Assembly (NCBI GenBank): GCA_949152475.1
Contig: OX424555.1
Span: 96,257,515-96,321,514 of the forward strand
Reading direction: 5' to 3'
DNA: 64,000 nt
Origin: Terebella lapidaria
Lineage: Eukaryota; Annelida; Polychaeta; Terebellida; Terebellidae
The notes beneath the pieces are model-generated. The model ran no database searches. It saw only the letters and a program-made list of their open reading frames with translations, and was not told the origin of the DNA. The position numbers and the translations under genes are program-made. Within the stretch, counting starts at the first letter, position 1; each line of letters opens with the position of its first letter. Positions 35,954 to 46,656 of this stretch are shown here, piece by piece.

Positions 35954-37672
35954 ATGATGGATGTTAAACACAAAACCAGACAAGGTAGACGCGCAGGTCG
36001 AAAAGATGAGTTGGAATCAGATACTGGTGATACCGATGCCTTACACGCTGAGGGTGGTGTCTCTGCTAATGAGACCATTGATGTGTGCAATCCTGATGTT
36101 TCTGATCCATCCATGCTTTTGGGAGCTTGTGGGAGTGGGGATATCTCCACCTCCAAACAAATAGGGGGTGAACGAGTTCTATACGAAGTACAAAATGACA
36201 TTCGGGAGGCTATGAATAACATGTCAGATATGATGGGCAGTGCCATGCGTGATGTCGCATTCAACATGAGGGGCATGAAAGAGGCATTGATGCAGCGACC
36301 TGTATTGAATGCTGTCGAGAATTTCGAGGCAAATCATCCTCCACCAAGCATGCCTATGAGGAACAATAGTCCTCTGACCAGTAATCTGATGTCTGATAGG
36401 AGACCGTGTGAACCTTCACATCCCTGGGCTAATATTGGTCCAAGTTACCATAGCAATTTGGGGACAACCAGGCCTGTTAGCCTGCAAGCTGCACCGGGCA
36501 GTATACCTAGTGGGGTACCCCAAAATGGGTTGGGAAATCAGCGTAGGAGGTCCGCTGAGCACAGACATAGACGGGATGTGTCCACATCCAGTGATGAAGA
36601 GCAAACTGATAGATCCTCAGTCAGAAGCCACCATTTTCGCCCCCACAGACAAGAGAGACATTTGGGTCCCAAACTTCCTCCTTTTACCGGGAGGGAAGAC
36701 TGGAAATTTTGGATAAATCGCTTCCATGATGTCGCGAATCGTAGGGGGTGGACTGATGAGGATAAACTGGATGAAATATTGCCAAAATTGCAGGGTTCCG
36801 CCGGAGATTTCGTGTTTGGGCAGCTGTCAAGAACAGCTCGGTCTGATTTCAGACTACTCACTGAAGAGCTTGATCATAGATTCCGAAAAATCGAGACTGC
36901 TAAAACATTTGGCGCTATGTTCAGTCACCGAAATCAAAAACCCGGTGAATCTTTTGAAGAATATGGGGCAGAGCTGAAAAGGCTCTATGACAAGGCTCAC
37001 CCAAATCGGGACAAGGTAACAAGACGGGAGGACCTATTACGACGGTTTTTGGATGGCATTTTGGATGACCGGGCTAGAACTCAAGTGGAGTATGTCAAAG
37101 ATCCATTTGACATTGATCAGGCCATTGAGGAAGTCATAAATTTCATGGAAACTAAACGTAATCCAAACAAACATGACGGGTCTGACAATAGACGATCACG
37201 TGTACGGGTTACCCATGACGCAGACTACATGTCAGATGATGACGATAGAGTAGCTCGTCTTCCCGGGAGGCCAAAACTGGGGAATAAATCTGACCATGAA
37301 GAGAAAGTTAATGGTCCCTCACAAAACCCAGTGAAAGTTGATGCGCCTCCGCAGTCAAAATCTGATCTTAATGACCTGAAGGAGGAGTTGAAAAATTTGG
37401 GTAGTCTGATGAAATCTTTGACAGAAAAATTGTCTGAGGAGCCTAAAAGATCAAATTTTCAGGGCAATAAGGGTTCAAACAACCGTAATCGGGGTCCGAA
37501 ACCTGATCAACCCAGGACGTTCGAATGTTTCCGATGTGGGAAGCCTGGACATTATGCCAATCAGTGCCAAACAGTGATAACAGGGCAAGTCCAGGTGACA
37601 ACCAAGCCTAGTACTGAAACTGTTAGTGAGGGTGCTGTTCAGACTGTGACCAGTGTTCACCCAAACCAATAG
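35954..37672 (+). CDS. gag: gag of the Ty3/gypsy element
   Basis: About 572 residues. The N-terminal third is polar. A retrotransposon gag (capsid) region lies at about 235-400, with FTGREDWKFWINRF and later FGQLSRTARSDF. Near the C terminus is one zinc knuckle, CFRCGKPGHYANQC (CX2CX4HX4C), for RNA binding. The role is the virus-like particle shell and RNA packaging. The start is the ATG at 35954 (a second ATG follows at once), about 160 bp after the primer-binding site. The pol frame differs from this one, so frameshifting as known in the family may join them during translation. Confidence 0.88.
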   Translation: MMDVKHKTRQGRRAGRKDELESDTGDTDALHAEGGVSANETIDVCNPDVSDPSMLLGACGSGDISTSKQIGGERVLYEVQNDIREAMNNMSDMMGSAMRDVAFNMRGMKEALMQRPVLNAVENFEANHPPPSMPMRNNSPLTSNLMSDRRPCEPSHPWANIGPSYHSNLGTTRPVSLQAAPGSIPSGVPQNGLGNQRRRSAEHRHRRDVSTSSDEEQTDRSSVRSHHFRPHRQERHLGPKLPPFTGREDWKFWINRFHDVANRRGWTDEDKLDEILPKLQGSAGDFVFGQLSRTARSDFRLLTEELDHRFRKIETAKTFGAMFSHRNQKPGESFEEYGAELKRLYDKAHPNRDKVTRREDLLRRFLDGILDDRARTQVEYVKDPFDIDQAIEEVINFMETKRNPNKHDGSDNRRSRVRVTHDADYMSDDDDRVARLPGRPKLGNKSDHEEKVNGPSQNPVKVDAPPQSKSDLNDLKEELKNLGSLMKSLTEKLSEEPKRSNFQGNKGSNNRNRGPKPDQPRTFECFRCGKPGHYANQCQTVITGQVQVTTKPSTETVSEGAVQTVTSVHPNQ

Positions 37673-37689
37673 GGGCCAACTCTGACCGC

Positions 37690-40600
37690 CAAGATGAGGC
37701 CCTGGTACAGTTGTGTGAGAACACAGAGCCAGACAATTGTATCATACCCGATGAAACCATGAATGATTCTGATGATGTTGTACATAGCGAAATTGATGGT
37801 GGTGTTGTTGACAATGACACCGTTAGACGGGAAATTCCAAAGTATGATGGGATTTATATTGAGGGGTGTTTACAGGGAGTTGAAGTCAATGTCACTATTG
37901 ATACTGGGGCAACTTCTAGTCTGGTGTCCACCAGAATTTTTGAGCAAATTGCTGAAGGAAATCGACCGCAGTTAAGAAAACGAGGCGGGTTTTCTACTGC
38001 TGATGGCAGAAGTATAACTATGTTGGGAAAAGGTGTTTTTGAAATTAAACTGGGTCCTGTGTGTTTTGAGATGCCGATCGCTGTCGCTGAGATTGAAGAT
38101 GACCTGTTGTTAGGGACTGATGTATTGCAAAATGACGAGAGTGGTCCAGCAGATATTCTGTTGTCTGAAGGGAAAATGATGTTCCGAGGTGTTTCTATCC
38201 CATTGTGTCAAGTTGGAATGAAGCCACAAATTCGAAGGGTCCGAGCTGCTGATCACTATATTTTGCCAGGTCTTAGTCAGATGGTTGTTGACGTTTTCGT
38301 GGATCGAGGTCCGAAATTTAGCGGAGATGAGTCAGCAATGGTGATTGAGCCATCGGCTGACTTGGGAGAAAAACATTCCATTGCTATGGGACGAGGACTT
38401 GTTGAAGTGTCGAACAATTGTACGGTCAAAGTGAGACTTCTGAACCCCCATTCTGAAGATTTATCAATAAAACAAGATACTGTATTGGGTTATGCTGAGC
38501 CCATATCTGAGGAATGTGCTACAGTTGTGGATGAAGAGTATGAGGGTGAGGGTGATTGTTTATCGCAGATCCGACAGGTGCAGTACGAGGAATCTGAGAG
38601 TTCTAGTGGAGAGTCCTTTGTAGATACAGGACAGAAAGTATCTCTTCCACCACATCTTGAAGAGCTGTATTTAGAATCATCCCAAAACAACTCTATTGAT
38701 CGAAGAGTGCAGATCCGTTCACTTCTGAAGGAATATGAAGATGTCTTTTCTAAGAATGAGTTTGACCTTGGTTTGACCACAATTACTGAACATGTCATTG
38801 ACACTGGTGATGCCAAACCTATTAAACAACCCCCGAGGAGAGTCCCTATAGCTTTTGCTGGAGAAGACAAAGCGGCTCTGGAAAAATTGTGCAAGCAAGG
38901 TTCTGTGCGTCCGAGCACTTCTCCATGGGCTTCCCCGATTGTTTTAGTACGGAAGAAAGATGGCAGTGTACGCCCATGTGTTGACTACCGGAAAGTCAAT
39001 TTGGTGACGAAACGTGATGCGTTTCCATTACCCCGATGTCAGGACTGTTTAGATGCAGTCACAGGTTCTACTTTGTTTAGCACCCTAGATGTTACCTCGG
39101 CTTACAACCAAATTCCTGTGAGGAAGGAAGATATACCAAAGACAGCTTTTGTTTCGAAGTATGGGCTTTTCGAATATACGACTATGCCATTCGGGTTGAC
39201 GAATGCCCCCGCTACATTCGAGCGAACCATGGAAATTGCTTTGTCTCAGCTGCAATGGAGCAGTTGTTTGATATATCTCGATGATGTTGTCGTTTTTGGG
39301 AAGACTTTCGAGGAACATATGGACCGTTTGAAGAAAGTTCTCGGTAGAATTAGGTCTGCTGGCCTAAAATTGAAGCCTTCCAAATGTCACCTTTTGAAGG
39401 ATGAAGTTGTGTTTCTGGGTCATGTTGTTTCAAAGGATGGTGTTCGTCCTAATCCCGATAACATTGCTAAAATTGTCAGTTGGCCTGTTCCAACTAATGT
39501 GTCCGAGGTCCGAACCGTACTGGGTATGGGATCCTACTATAGGAGATTTATAAACGGGTACTCAAGGCTTGTACATCCGCTGACGGAACTGACGAAAAAG
39601 GACCATGATTTCAAATGGACATCCGCTTGCCAAGACGCATTTGATGAGATGAAGAAAATTCTTGTGAGTGCTAAAGTGATGGCCTACCCCAGAGATGAGG
39701 GCGAATATATTCTGGATACGGATGCTTGTGGAGTAAGCATTGGGGCTGTACTCTCCCAAGTACAAGATGGTGTCGAACGTGTCATTGCCTACAGTAGCAA
39801 AACTCTGGGTAAGGCAGAGCGTAACTATTGTGTGACTGACCGTGAACTACTTGCAGTGAAATATTTCATCCAGTATCATAAAACTTATCTTATGGGTCGC
39901 ACTTTTGTTGTGAGAACAGACCACCAGGCATTGAAATGGTTGTTCAGTTTACAAGAGCCGAAAGATCGTATCGCTCGATGGATCGAAGCGCTGTCTGCTT
40001 TCAATTTTGTTATTGAATACAGACCCGGGAAGAAGCATGGTAATGCAGATGCCATGTCCAGATGTCCAAATGCAGGAGAATGTCAGTGTTCTGATGTTTT
40101 GGAAGATGACGAACCAATCTTGAAGTGTGGACCTTGCAAGAAGTGTCTGAAGCGTGCTATTGACATGAGGAGTAAACTCATTGGGCCAGAATTTTCAAAA
40201 CCTGATACTGAAGAACGTATCAATCGTATAGTGATGCCAATAAAATCCAGAGTTGCCAATATGGGAAAATATTTCTTGAACTTCATGTTTTTGTTGGTAT
40301 GCTTGTTCGTGTGCAGTAAGAATGTTTGTATGAATGTAGTGAACTACATTAACAGTGTTGTGACAGGGGTCTCTACACATTCGATGGAGTGGTTACAGGG
40401 TGTAACCAGATTTGATGATCATGACATGTGGAGTCATGTGGAGAACCACCGAGTTCGCCGAATATTTCCTGATGTTGACGAGAGTCGATCCAATGACGGT
40501 ACTATTGGATTTAGTATTATCATAAGAGGGACTTATGATTTGATGAATTTCATGACAGATGGCTGTCATTGGTGTGCTGTCAGGGAGACAGTTTGTGTGG

Positions 40601-41280
40601 GTTGGACCACAGAATTTTGCATTTTGACAATAAAATGGTGTTTTGACTTGTTGATACAAGTATTTTTCAGTGTTTGGGTACGGGTCATGACCATGCTGAA
40701 GTTCATTAGCCAGGGACGGGCTATTCTGAGGAGAACACGGAGTCAGTCATGGGGCCAGACGTACTCAATGAGTGAAATTCGGAAGAAACAACTGGACGAT
40801 GCCGATATTGGGCCAGTGTTGCGATGGGTTGAGTCCGGGAAATGTCCGTATGGACAAACAGTTGCAATGACGAGTCCAGCTACTCGCCATTACTGGATGT
40901 TGTGGGACACTTTAACAATAAAACAGGGGGTCCTCTGTAGGAAGTTCCACAAGAAAGATGCTACTGGGCAGTTTGTGCAGCTTCTTGTTCCAAAATCCAT
41001 CCGGGATGAGGTGCTGTATCAAATGCATACAAGCATTTTGTCAGGGCATCTGGGGCGCAAGAAAACTCAGGAGAAAACCCTTCAGCGGTACTATTGGCAC
41101 CAGTTGCGGGAAGACGTGAATAACTGGATTGCTAGATGCGACACGTGTGGTGCTATCAAGTTACCACGAAGCTATGCCAAGGCACCCCTTGGTCAGATGT
41201 CTGTCGGAGCGCCGCTCGACCGACTGGCCACCGATGTTTTGGGTCCTTTACCAGAGACTCCGAGGGGAAACAAATATATA
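37690..41280 (+). CDS. pol: pol of the Ty3/gypsy element: protease, RT, RNase H and N-terminal integrase
   Basis: It lies in another frame than gag and has no clear ATG of its own. In order: an aspartic protease with DTGATSSLV, reverse transcriptase with YLDD at about 39274 and the flanking TMPFGLTNAPATFE block, RNase H (DTDACGVSIGAVL, then TDRELLAVKYF and RTDHQALKWL), a long linker, and the integrase HHCC zinc finger (HTSILSGHLG..CDTCG). The linker between RNase H and integrase is about 250 residues and has two hydrophobic stretches (around 40265-40320 and 40600-40700), which is not usual for Ty3/gypsy. The coding sequence runs into the inserted element at 41281. Confidence 0.9.
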
Positions 41281-41568
41281 CAAGTATAACGCCATGTTTC
41301 TAGAAAAACATGGCAGAAAACCCGGCCCTTTTATGTGCACATGTTTTCCATGGAATCACAATACTGAATATCGAGTTCAAATTGTAAGAAGATGTCCCAT
41401 AAAACGTGATTACACAGTTTTATTTCCATATGAATAAGTCGCACTAATATTTATACAGTTCAAATAGAAAGTCAGACAATCAGCCACATCAAAGTAACTG
41501 ATGCGAGAAACTGTTACATCCTCAGCCAATTTATCTCCTCCAAGTCTATTTAAAGGCAACTTTATTTA

Positions 41569-42102
41569 TCAGTGAAACCCGCTTTTTGGCTATAGTTTTG
41601 TTTTGGATCATCGTATCAAGCTGAAATTTTGTGTATCTTAATCATGTATCATGCCGTAATTTGTCCCCAAATTTCAGAATTTTATCTAAAAGATTGAAGA
41701 AGTTGGCAATCCACCCCAATGTTAAATTTCAGCCTCTACATGGAATTTCAGAGACTGCATAAAAACCCAACTTTTTTTCGATGTACGAGTTATATAGTTT
41801 TTCAAAATAAACATATCTAACTTAATATACATCAACTACGCATTCAGACTCCAAAATCAGCGCAATAGGTTCATTCTGTACGAGCATAAACACGATTAAA
41901 GCCATGAATTTGTTGGAATTTATTTGATCCTATTTGGACTGAAATTTAACATTGGGGTAGATTGCAAACTTTTTCATTTTTTTGAGATAGAATTCTGAAA
42001 TTTGGTGCAAAATTACGGGATGATACCCAATGAAGACACACCAAATTTCAAGTTGATCTGAATATCCAAAACAAACTACGGCCAAAAAGCGTGTTTCACT
42101 GA
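41569..42102. mobile_element. Fold-back MITE, TCAGTGAAAC ends, in the insert
   Basis: Long inverted arms start TCAGTGAAACCCGCTTTTTG and close CAAAAAGCGTGTTTCACTGA, flanked by TA. Internal arms share GTTGGCAATC and CACCCCAATGTTAAATTTCAG with the element at 23504-24068, so the two are related. Copy 2 of the insert lacks it near 51805, which is the empty site. Confidence 0.8.
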
Positions 42103-42350
42103 TAGATGAATTTGACTTCAGATGTACCGTATCCTTGTTAGATCGCCATGGCAGTACCCAGGTACCGGTCTTTGACCGTGAGTTTACTATCCGTCGGCAG
42201 CTCTGTTAAAAACATCCTACTGAATTCCAGTTCCATAAGTCTCCCCAGAACCTATCTTCCAGTTTAACACGCGGCATTACCAATATCCTCCAAACATATA
42301 TAGGCACACGAAACGCCTTTATAATATTCTTAAGACTTTCCACAATCTAA

Positions 42351-42487
42351 CCAGGGGCCTATTTCACAAAGAATCTAAACATACTTTAGCTGACTAAAAT
42401 AGGATTTAGCCTACTATTCACCAAGCTAAATACCGAACTTAGTCGGCTAAAGTATATTTAGATTCTTTGTGAAATAGGCCCCTGGTC
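42351..42487. mobile_element. 137-bp MITE, CCAGGGGCC ends
   Basis: About 40-bp inverted repeats start CCAGGGGCCTATTTCACAAA. TCTAA stands on both sides. The CAGGGG terminus recalls hAT elements, but the duplication I can see is 5 bp rather than 8. Confidence 0.7.
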
Positions 42488-42689
42488 TAAACCCTTCCCG
42501 TAGATATGCAAGAAAATTATCGATAGGGCATAACAGCCTATCAAGAATGATGAACAAAAACCAATTTCCACTCCCTTTAAATATTCATAAACAGGTGGCA
42601 GGATTTGATGAATATGTGCAGGCCTATTACAATGAACAAATGTATAGTTCCTGCACACTAGGCCCATAGCTTGGCATATATACGATATT

Positions 42690-42892
42690 GGGACTGAAAC
42701 TTAACAGCATTGGGGTAGATTACCAGCTTTTTCAATTCTCGAGTTGGAAATCTAAAATTATGCAAAAATTTGCCGTATGATACCCAGATGAATATGCTAA
42801 GTTATAATATGATATCATTTAGCATCGAAATAATATCAGTGAAAAACGAGTTAGAGAAAATCAGAGTACATGTACAGTAGTACAATTAGGCC
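42690..42892. mobile_element. Half copy of the CTCTGATTTTTC fold-back MITE
   Basis: This matches one arm of 23504-24068, with ATTGGGGTAGATTACCAGC, GCATCGAAATAATATCAG and GAGTTAGAGAAAATCAGAG. The opposite arm is not present. Confidence 0.6.
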
Positions 42893-43799
42893 TACATTTC
42901 ACAGAATACATCGAAGCCCGCACAATAGCGCGCAACGTATGACCACCGTGGGATCGCTCGTTGCCCATTCAACTTGCCACGAATATAGTAGTAGTCCTAC
43001 CGGGCGTCATGCCGGACAAATATCCGTAGACCATGTAGACGTATAGGGCCGTGTATTCCCCTCCCTGTAGGATGCCGTGTTTCGAGCGATATGCAGTGAG
43101 AATTGGGCGGGGGGTGGGGGGGGGGAGGGGCAGGGAGGTATCAGGAGTTGGATATGCGGGCATCCGACTGAGCCAAGCCACTGAAGCCAGAGTGTACACT
43201 CTCTTGCGGATCGGAATTTAAGGGGCCTACTCTGCCTACTCTCCGCCTAGATTCATAGACCTCATACACATGCACATGCGCTGCGACAATTAGTCCCTGG
43301 TCGTTTCGAGAGAAATAGCTTAATATTAGCTCAACACAGTCGAAATAATTCGGAATGAGTATCTAAAACTATTGTCTAAAATGCTTAAAAGTAATTCGTC
43401 CTTGTTAACCGCTGCAATACAACATATTTCTAGTGGTTACTTCTTGGCGTAGTAATATAAGTAATTACAGTAATTACAACCACACAATTGGAGCGGTCAT
43501 ACTTTGCGAGTTCTAAGATAACTGGCAGGAGAATCGGTAATTGCACTTGCGCATTCGACATGCGATCTAATTTAAAACATCAGTTTCCATTGTCATATGA
43601 TGATTGTTGTTTGAAGAATTATTATTAGCAATGCTTTTGTATCAGCTTAACAGAATATATCGGCTTCTATTTCAAATTCGCGAAACCAACACCAGTGTAT
43701 GCTGAATGTAAGAGAGTCGTCTGGTGAAGTCGGAAGACAGGAAATACATGGGATGAGGTCAACGACAATCACATATACCCGGCCCTGAGGGGCCGGGAA

Positions 43800-44642
43800 T
43801 TAGCTGTCACTGACCACTTCACGAAGTGGGTGGAAATCTTTCCGATACCTGACCAGAGTGCCGTAACCTGTGCTAAGATAATAGTGAATGATGTCATTTC
43901 AAGATATGGTTGTCCGTATGATCTTTTGAGTGACCAGGGCTCAAACTATCAGAGTGTTATTTTCAATGAATGTTGTAAATTGTTGGAGATCCGGAAGACT
44001 CGAACCTCCGCATTTAATCCAAAATGCAATGGACAGATGGAAAGATTCAATAAAACTTTAATCCGTATGATCAAAGCTTACCTAAAAGGGGAGCAACGGG
44101 ACTGGGATTTGCATTTGGGTTGCTTGGCAGGGGCTTACCGAGCAACACCTCATGCTAGTACTGGGATGTCTCCAAACTTATTGATGTTCGGCCGTGAAGT
44201 ACGCCTTCCGGCTGAAATTATGTTCGGGAGTCGAACAAATGAGGGCCATGAAGGTACCGACGAAGTGTCGACTTATGGGGAATTTGTAGATAAACTTAAA
44301 AATCGAATGCAGCGAGCACATGAAGTAGCGCGAGAACACCTCGAGGTTACAGCCCGAAGACAGAAACAAAATTACGATGCAAAGTTGACGTTCCACACTT
44401 ATCTCCCAGGAGAGTATGTGTGGTACCAGACAGAGATGGGCCAACAACATGTTACCCCAAAACTCCGACATCCATTTCAGGGACCATGTGTGATTCTCCG
44501 GAAAATAAACGATCTAAATTATCTCATACAAATGACGAAGGACGGAAAACAACGTGTGGTGCATCATAACAAACTAAAACCCTACACCGGTGACACAAAA
44601 TTGAAGTGGGCGAAAAACGCTGTGGCCAGGTCTAGACGATGA
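43800..44642 (+). CDS. pol: Ty3/gypsy integrase core and C-terminal module (after the insert)
   Basis: Retroviral-type integrase catalytic core, with TDHFTKWVE, DLLSDQGSNY and GQMERFNKTL supplying the D, D and E residues, followed by a GPY/F-like C-terminal module (HPFQGPCVILRKI..HHNKLKPY). The role of the family is joining element DNA to the host chromosome. This part is separated from the rest of pol by the insertion at 41281-43799. Confidence 0.88.
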   Translation, partial: LAVTDHFTKWVEIFPIPDQSAVTCAKIIVNDVISRYGCPYDLLSDQGSNYQSVIFNECCKLLEIRKTRTSAFNPKCNGQMERFNKTLIRMIKAYLKGEQRDWDLHLGCLAGAYRATPHASTGMSPNLLMFGREVRLPAEIMFGSRTNEGHEGTDEVSTYGEFVDKLKNRMQRAHEVAREHLEVTARRQKQNYDAKLTFHTYLPGEYVWYQTEMGQQHVTPKLRHPFQGPCVILRKINDLNYLIQMTKDGKQRVVHHNKLKPYTGDTKLKWAKNAVARSRR

Positions 44643-44694
44643 CTTTGAATGTGCATCGATCAAGGTGTCTTATGAAAAATCTTATGTTGCAGAC

Positions 44695-46656
44695 ATGGCC
44701 GATCTAAGTGTAGCCAAGAGGGGCATGGTGCATGCCTGCACCAAGTGTACGTTCAAGGGTGACAAGCGGCAGTTTGAGACACATTTCTTGAAGCGCCACC
44801 TCACTGATGAGGACGCCCCATACAGATGCCTAGTGCGGAATTGTGGGCAACGATTCCTGGTAGAGAGCGCCTTCAAGAAGCACGTGAAGGCAAAACACAG
44901 CGATGCCTCCTTGAAGGATGTGCAGGGCGGCACAGGGAAGGATTGTGTCCTCCCGGAGGACTCCTACGACACGCTGTCGAGGGAGGAATCTGGGAGGCAC
45001 TACTCGAGCCGAGTTCGTGCACCCACAAAGAAGCGGGCTGACGGCGCCTCCACTTCTGAAAGCGGCGACTTCTTGAAGAAAGTCATGGGTAATCCAGCTC
45101 TGCTGGAGAAACTTAAGGCCCTCATGGAGGCTGAAGAACCCAGCGGCGAACCAGCTTCCTGGGATGAGGTGACCGCCAGCTTGGAGGATGCGGCCAATGA
45201 AGTTCGGCCCGGCCCCACAGTTGAGGTGCGTGGGATCACCCCCCTTCCAGCCCCGATTGGACGCATCCCCAAAAAACGACCGGCACCGGCCACCACACAA
45301 GCCGTGACGCCCAAGAGGCGAATCATCGCCAGAGAGATGGAAGATGAAGTCGTCTTCGAGATTCCCGAGAGCGAACCGGATATGGAGCTCCTCTCCATGT
45401 CCATGCCCCCAAGCCCAGTGACCTCGTTGGGCACTACTCCCAGGTCCTCAGAGACGGGGAGTAAGAGGTTAGAGGCGGACCAGGGGAAGGGCGTGGAGAC
45501 TGAGCTCCTATCCACCCCAGTGACCTCGCTGGAACCTGCAGGCCCGACCGTGATGGCGGCTTGCAGCACGTTAGAGGCGGCTCAGGAAGAAGTACATAAA
45601 TCCCCATCCCCACCCACAGTGACCTCGCTGGACCCTGCAGGCCCGACCGGAATGGCGGCCTGCAGCATGATAGAGGCGTCCCCCTCGAAGTTTGTGCCTG
45701 TGGAGACAGTCGCAGTGATTGTGGAGCAGGCAGTTCGTTCCTCAGTGGACTCGATAGCGAGTGCCATCATTGCCGCCACCAGGAACCAGCCAGCACCACC
45801 ACCGTCTGGATTGGGAGAAGTTGTGGCCCAGCTCCAGATCACCAACACCAACTTGGACAACCTGGCAGTCAATCTTGACCGAGTTGCAACTCAACTAGAC
45901 CGGAAACCTCTTCACAAGAGCCTGACAAGGTCTTTAGAGAGTGTGACAAGCACGGTAGTGAAGGTGGAGTCTGCCCTTGACCGTTTCACGTCAGTGACAG
46001 AATCCCTGCAAGCTGCCACGGAAAAGATCATGCCATCTCTTACATCTCAGATGACCGTCCTGAGATCAATGTACAAGGGGGTGATTGAATCTCAAAGATC
46101 ACTGACTGATCACCTGGACCAACAGAAGGCAGCTTTTACGGGCCTGTTGAAGCGCATGAACGGGGCAATTGAGGATACACGCCAGGGTGGGTGCGTGCCG
46201 CCCCTTGTACAACGAATCCTCCACTTGGATAGTGAGCCACCTAAATCTCGCCTCGCCACTAGGCCCACATGTTCGCAGGCTCCTGCCAAATCAGTGCCGA
46301 AGAATGACGACACACCACCCTCCTTACCCAATGTCCCCAAGAAACAGGTCCCCCTAAAAGTGAATTATCACCCAATCGCGAAGGTAGTGCCTGATCCTCA
46401 ACCATCTTTTGTGTCCCCTCCCAGAAAGACAGACGCGAAGAGCGCAGCCACAACGGGCAAAACCGCGATGCCGACCAAAACCGCGATGCCGACCAAAACC
46501 GCGATGCCGACCAAAACCGCGATGCCGACTAAACCCACACAGAAGCCAGCCTCTGCGGTACAAGCAGTGAAACGCGGGATGATTCTGTCCCCAGACCGTG
46601 GCTACTCCCAACAGATCAAGAAAGTTCGAGCAGCCCTCAAGAAGATGCGGAAGTAA
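44695..46656 (+). CDS. Third ORF of the Ty3/gypsy element: C2H2 zinc-finger protein
   Basis: About 653 residues in the place where env-like genes sit. Two C2H2 fingers are near the N terminus: C15, C18, H30, H35 and C45, C50, H63, H68. Next come a Pro/Ser/Thr-rich middle with two repeated blocks (VTSLEPAGPT, VTSLDPAGPT), a region at about 330-490 likely to form helices or coiled coil, four copies of the hexapeptide KTAMPT, and a basic tail (QQIKKVRAALKKMRK). No signal peptide or membrane segment is seen, so it is not an envelope. The start is the ATG at 44695 (GACATGG); the frame is open further up but without ATG. The function is unknown; DNA or RNA binding is inferred from the fingers. Base composition is more GC-rich than gag and pol. 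Confidence 0.8.
   Translation: MADLSVAKRGMVHACTKCTFKGDKRQFETHFLKRHLTDEDAPYRCLVRNCGQRFLVESAFKKHVKAKHSDASLKDVQGGTGKDCVLPEDSYDTLSREESGRHYSSRVRAPTKKRADGASTSESGDFLKKVMGNPALLEKLKALMEAEEPSGEPASWDEVTASLEDAANEVRPGPTVEVRGITPLPAPIGRIPKKRPAPATTQAVTPKRRIIAREMEDEVVFEIPESEPDMELLSMSMPPSPVTSLGTTPRSSETGSKRLEADQGKGVETELLSTPVTSLEPAGPTVMAACSTLEAAQEEVHKSPSPPTVTSLDPAGPTGMAACSMIEASPSKFVPVETVAVIVEQAVRSSVDSIASAIIAATRNQPAPPPSGLGEVVAQLQITNTNLDNLAVNLDRVATQLDRKPLHKSLTRSLESVTSTVVKVESALDRFTSVTESLQAATEKIMPSLTSQMTVLRSMYKGVIESQRSLTDHLDQQKAAFTGLLKRMNGAIEDTRQGGCVPPLVQRILHLDSEPPKSRLATRPTCSQAPAKSVPKNDDTPPSLPNVPKKQVPLKVNYHPIAKVVPDPQPSFVSPPRKTDAKSAATTGKTAMPTKTAMPTKTAMPTKTAMPTKPTQKPASAVQAVKRGMILSPDRGYSQQIKKVRAALKKMRK

Larger units (their letters stand above)
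41281..43799 (+). mobile_element. CAAGTATAACG hairpin-ended insert, copy 1 (2519 bp), inside integrase
   Basis: It starts CAAGTATAACGCCATGTTT with a hairpin GCCATGTTT/AAACATGGC, followed by a subterminal CCCGGCCC. It ends with the hairpin CCCGGCCC-TGA-GGGGCCGGG then AA. A second, shorter copy at 51564-52785 defines the same ends. Both targets read A before and TT after the insert, and no duplication is seen. This points to a non-autonomous Helitron/Helentron-like element rather than a cut-and-paste one; this is inference. It has no coding capacity and holds three smaller elements, which account for much of the length difference to copy 2. Confidence 0.75.

Noticed and set aside
44695-46656. 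Reading the third ORF of the Ty3/gypsy element as an envelope gene
   Set aside because: No signal peptide, membrane span or glycosylation-rich ectodomain; the C2H2 fingers argue for a nuclear or nucleic-acid-binding protein.
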